From NCBI GenBank assembly GCA_021826835.1, contig JAKAYH010000146.1, positions 1-6,197 on the forward strand: a stretch of DNA of 6,197 bases. Reading direction: 5' to 3'. The stretch is from Thermoplasmata archaeon (GTDB lineage: Archaea; Thermoplasmatota; Thermoplasmata; Thermoplasmatales; Thermoplasmataceae). Positions 5,967 through 6,197 of this stretch are shown piece by piece (positions within the stretch are counted from its first letter, which is position 1; every line of letters starts with the position of its first letter). Position numbers and translations under genes: made by a program. The notes beneath the pieces are model-generated. The model was not told where the DNA came from. It worked only from the letters and a program-made list of their open reading frames with translations, and made no database searches.

Positions 5967-6011
5967 CGTAATAAACACGCCATAGAGATAATATTATACA
6001 CACCGTAATAA
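5967..6011 (+). repeat. Direct repeat CGTAATAA upstream of the transposase
   Basis: CGTAATAA occurs at 5967-5974 and 6004-6011, with the palindrome ATAATATTAT between them. This is where the left end of the insertion sequence should be. The repeats could be transposase-binding or end sequences, but the right end is outside the window and the element boundary cannot be set. Confidence 0.25.
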
Positions 6012-6022
6012 GTATTTCCGCA

Positions 6023-6035
6023 TAATTTAAATATT
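6023..6035 (+). promoter_or_regulatory. TATA-like box of the transposase gene
   Basis: TAATTTAAATATT is centred 25 bases before the ATG at 6054, the spacing expected for an archaeal leaderless transcript. No Shine-Dalgarno is seen between the box and the ATG. Confidence 0.5.
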
Positions 6036-6053
6036 CTCAAGAATTATTTAGCC

Positions 6054-6197
6054 ATGAAAAAGCTTGAAATGAACAACGCAAAGGAACAGTCTGTGGCAAT
6101 ACGGAATGAGATATCACGTTCAGAGGAATCAAGGTATGATCACCGCCTGCACGGTCTTCTGCTTGTAAGTGAAGGTATGAGTTGCTATGAAGCAGGA
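6054..6197 (+). CDS. IS630-type transposase, N-terminal part (cut by window edge)
   Basis: Forty-eight codons are visible and the frame is open to the window end. SEESRYDHRLHGLLLVSEG followed by MSCYEAG is the start of the helix-turn-helix DNA-binding domain of IS630/Tc1-type transposases, whose family form is 'xRxxxRlxallllaeGxSxxEaA..'. The DDE catalytic domain would follow beyond the window. The ATG at 6054 is chosen because a TATA-like box lies 25 bases upstream and nothing upstream is in frame with a better start. The element separates this locus from whatever followed the hsdM relic. Whether it is intact cannot be judged here. Confidence 0.7.
   Translation, partial: MKKLEMNNAKEQSVAIRNEISRSEESRYDHRLHGLLLVSEGMSCYEAG

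Noticed and set aside
1..6197. CRISPR array, tRNA or rRNA
   Set aside because: No regularly spaced repeats of CRISPR size and no tRNA- or rRNA-like sequence were seen on either strand by eye.

Overview
The window looks archaeal. It is AT-rich, and several genes have a TATA-like box about 22-28 bases before the start codon with little or no room for a leader, as expected for leaderless archaeal transcripts. The AbrB-type protein and the transposase N-terminus look like proteins I associate with Euryarchaeota, perhaps Thermoplasmata. That placement is an inference without a database search.

Layout. At the left edge is the C-terminal end of a radical SAM protein (+). Its stop codon overlaps the start of a 924-residue protein by one base. 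That protein has a NERD-type nuclease-like domain at the N-terminus and a long helical, HEAT-like body (359-3133, +). A 534-base stretch follows (3134-3667) with no long gene but several small or decayed ones: a 49-residue AbrB/SpoVT-type protein (-) that appears frameshifted, a 14-codon stub resembling the start of a PIN-domain (VapC) toxin (-), and a small broken ORF (+) that may be a transposon-encoded protein. Next come two minus-strand genes: a 71-residue protein with one CPxCG knuckle, then a GIY-YIG nuclease-like protein. A small double-CxxC protein diverges from them on the plus strand, followed by an Mrr-like restriction-endonuclease-fold protein (4870-5751, +). Between this and the right edge lies a vestige of a type I restriction methylase gene (hsdM) with in-frame stops. 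The window ends inside the N-terminus of an IS630-type transposase.

Reading. This is an accessory, defence-island-like region. It holds three different nuclease-type folds (NERD, GIY-YIG, Mrr-like PD-(D/E)xK), a probable toxin-antitoxin relic, a type I restriction relic and a mobile element. The best candidate for an undescribed system is the translationally coupled pair of a radical SAM enzyme and a NERD-HEAT protein. The GIY-YIG/zinc-knuckle pair and the Mrr-like gene with its small zinc protein may be separate defence modules. No joint function is shown by the sequence alone.
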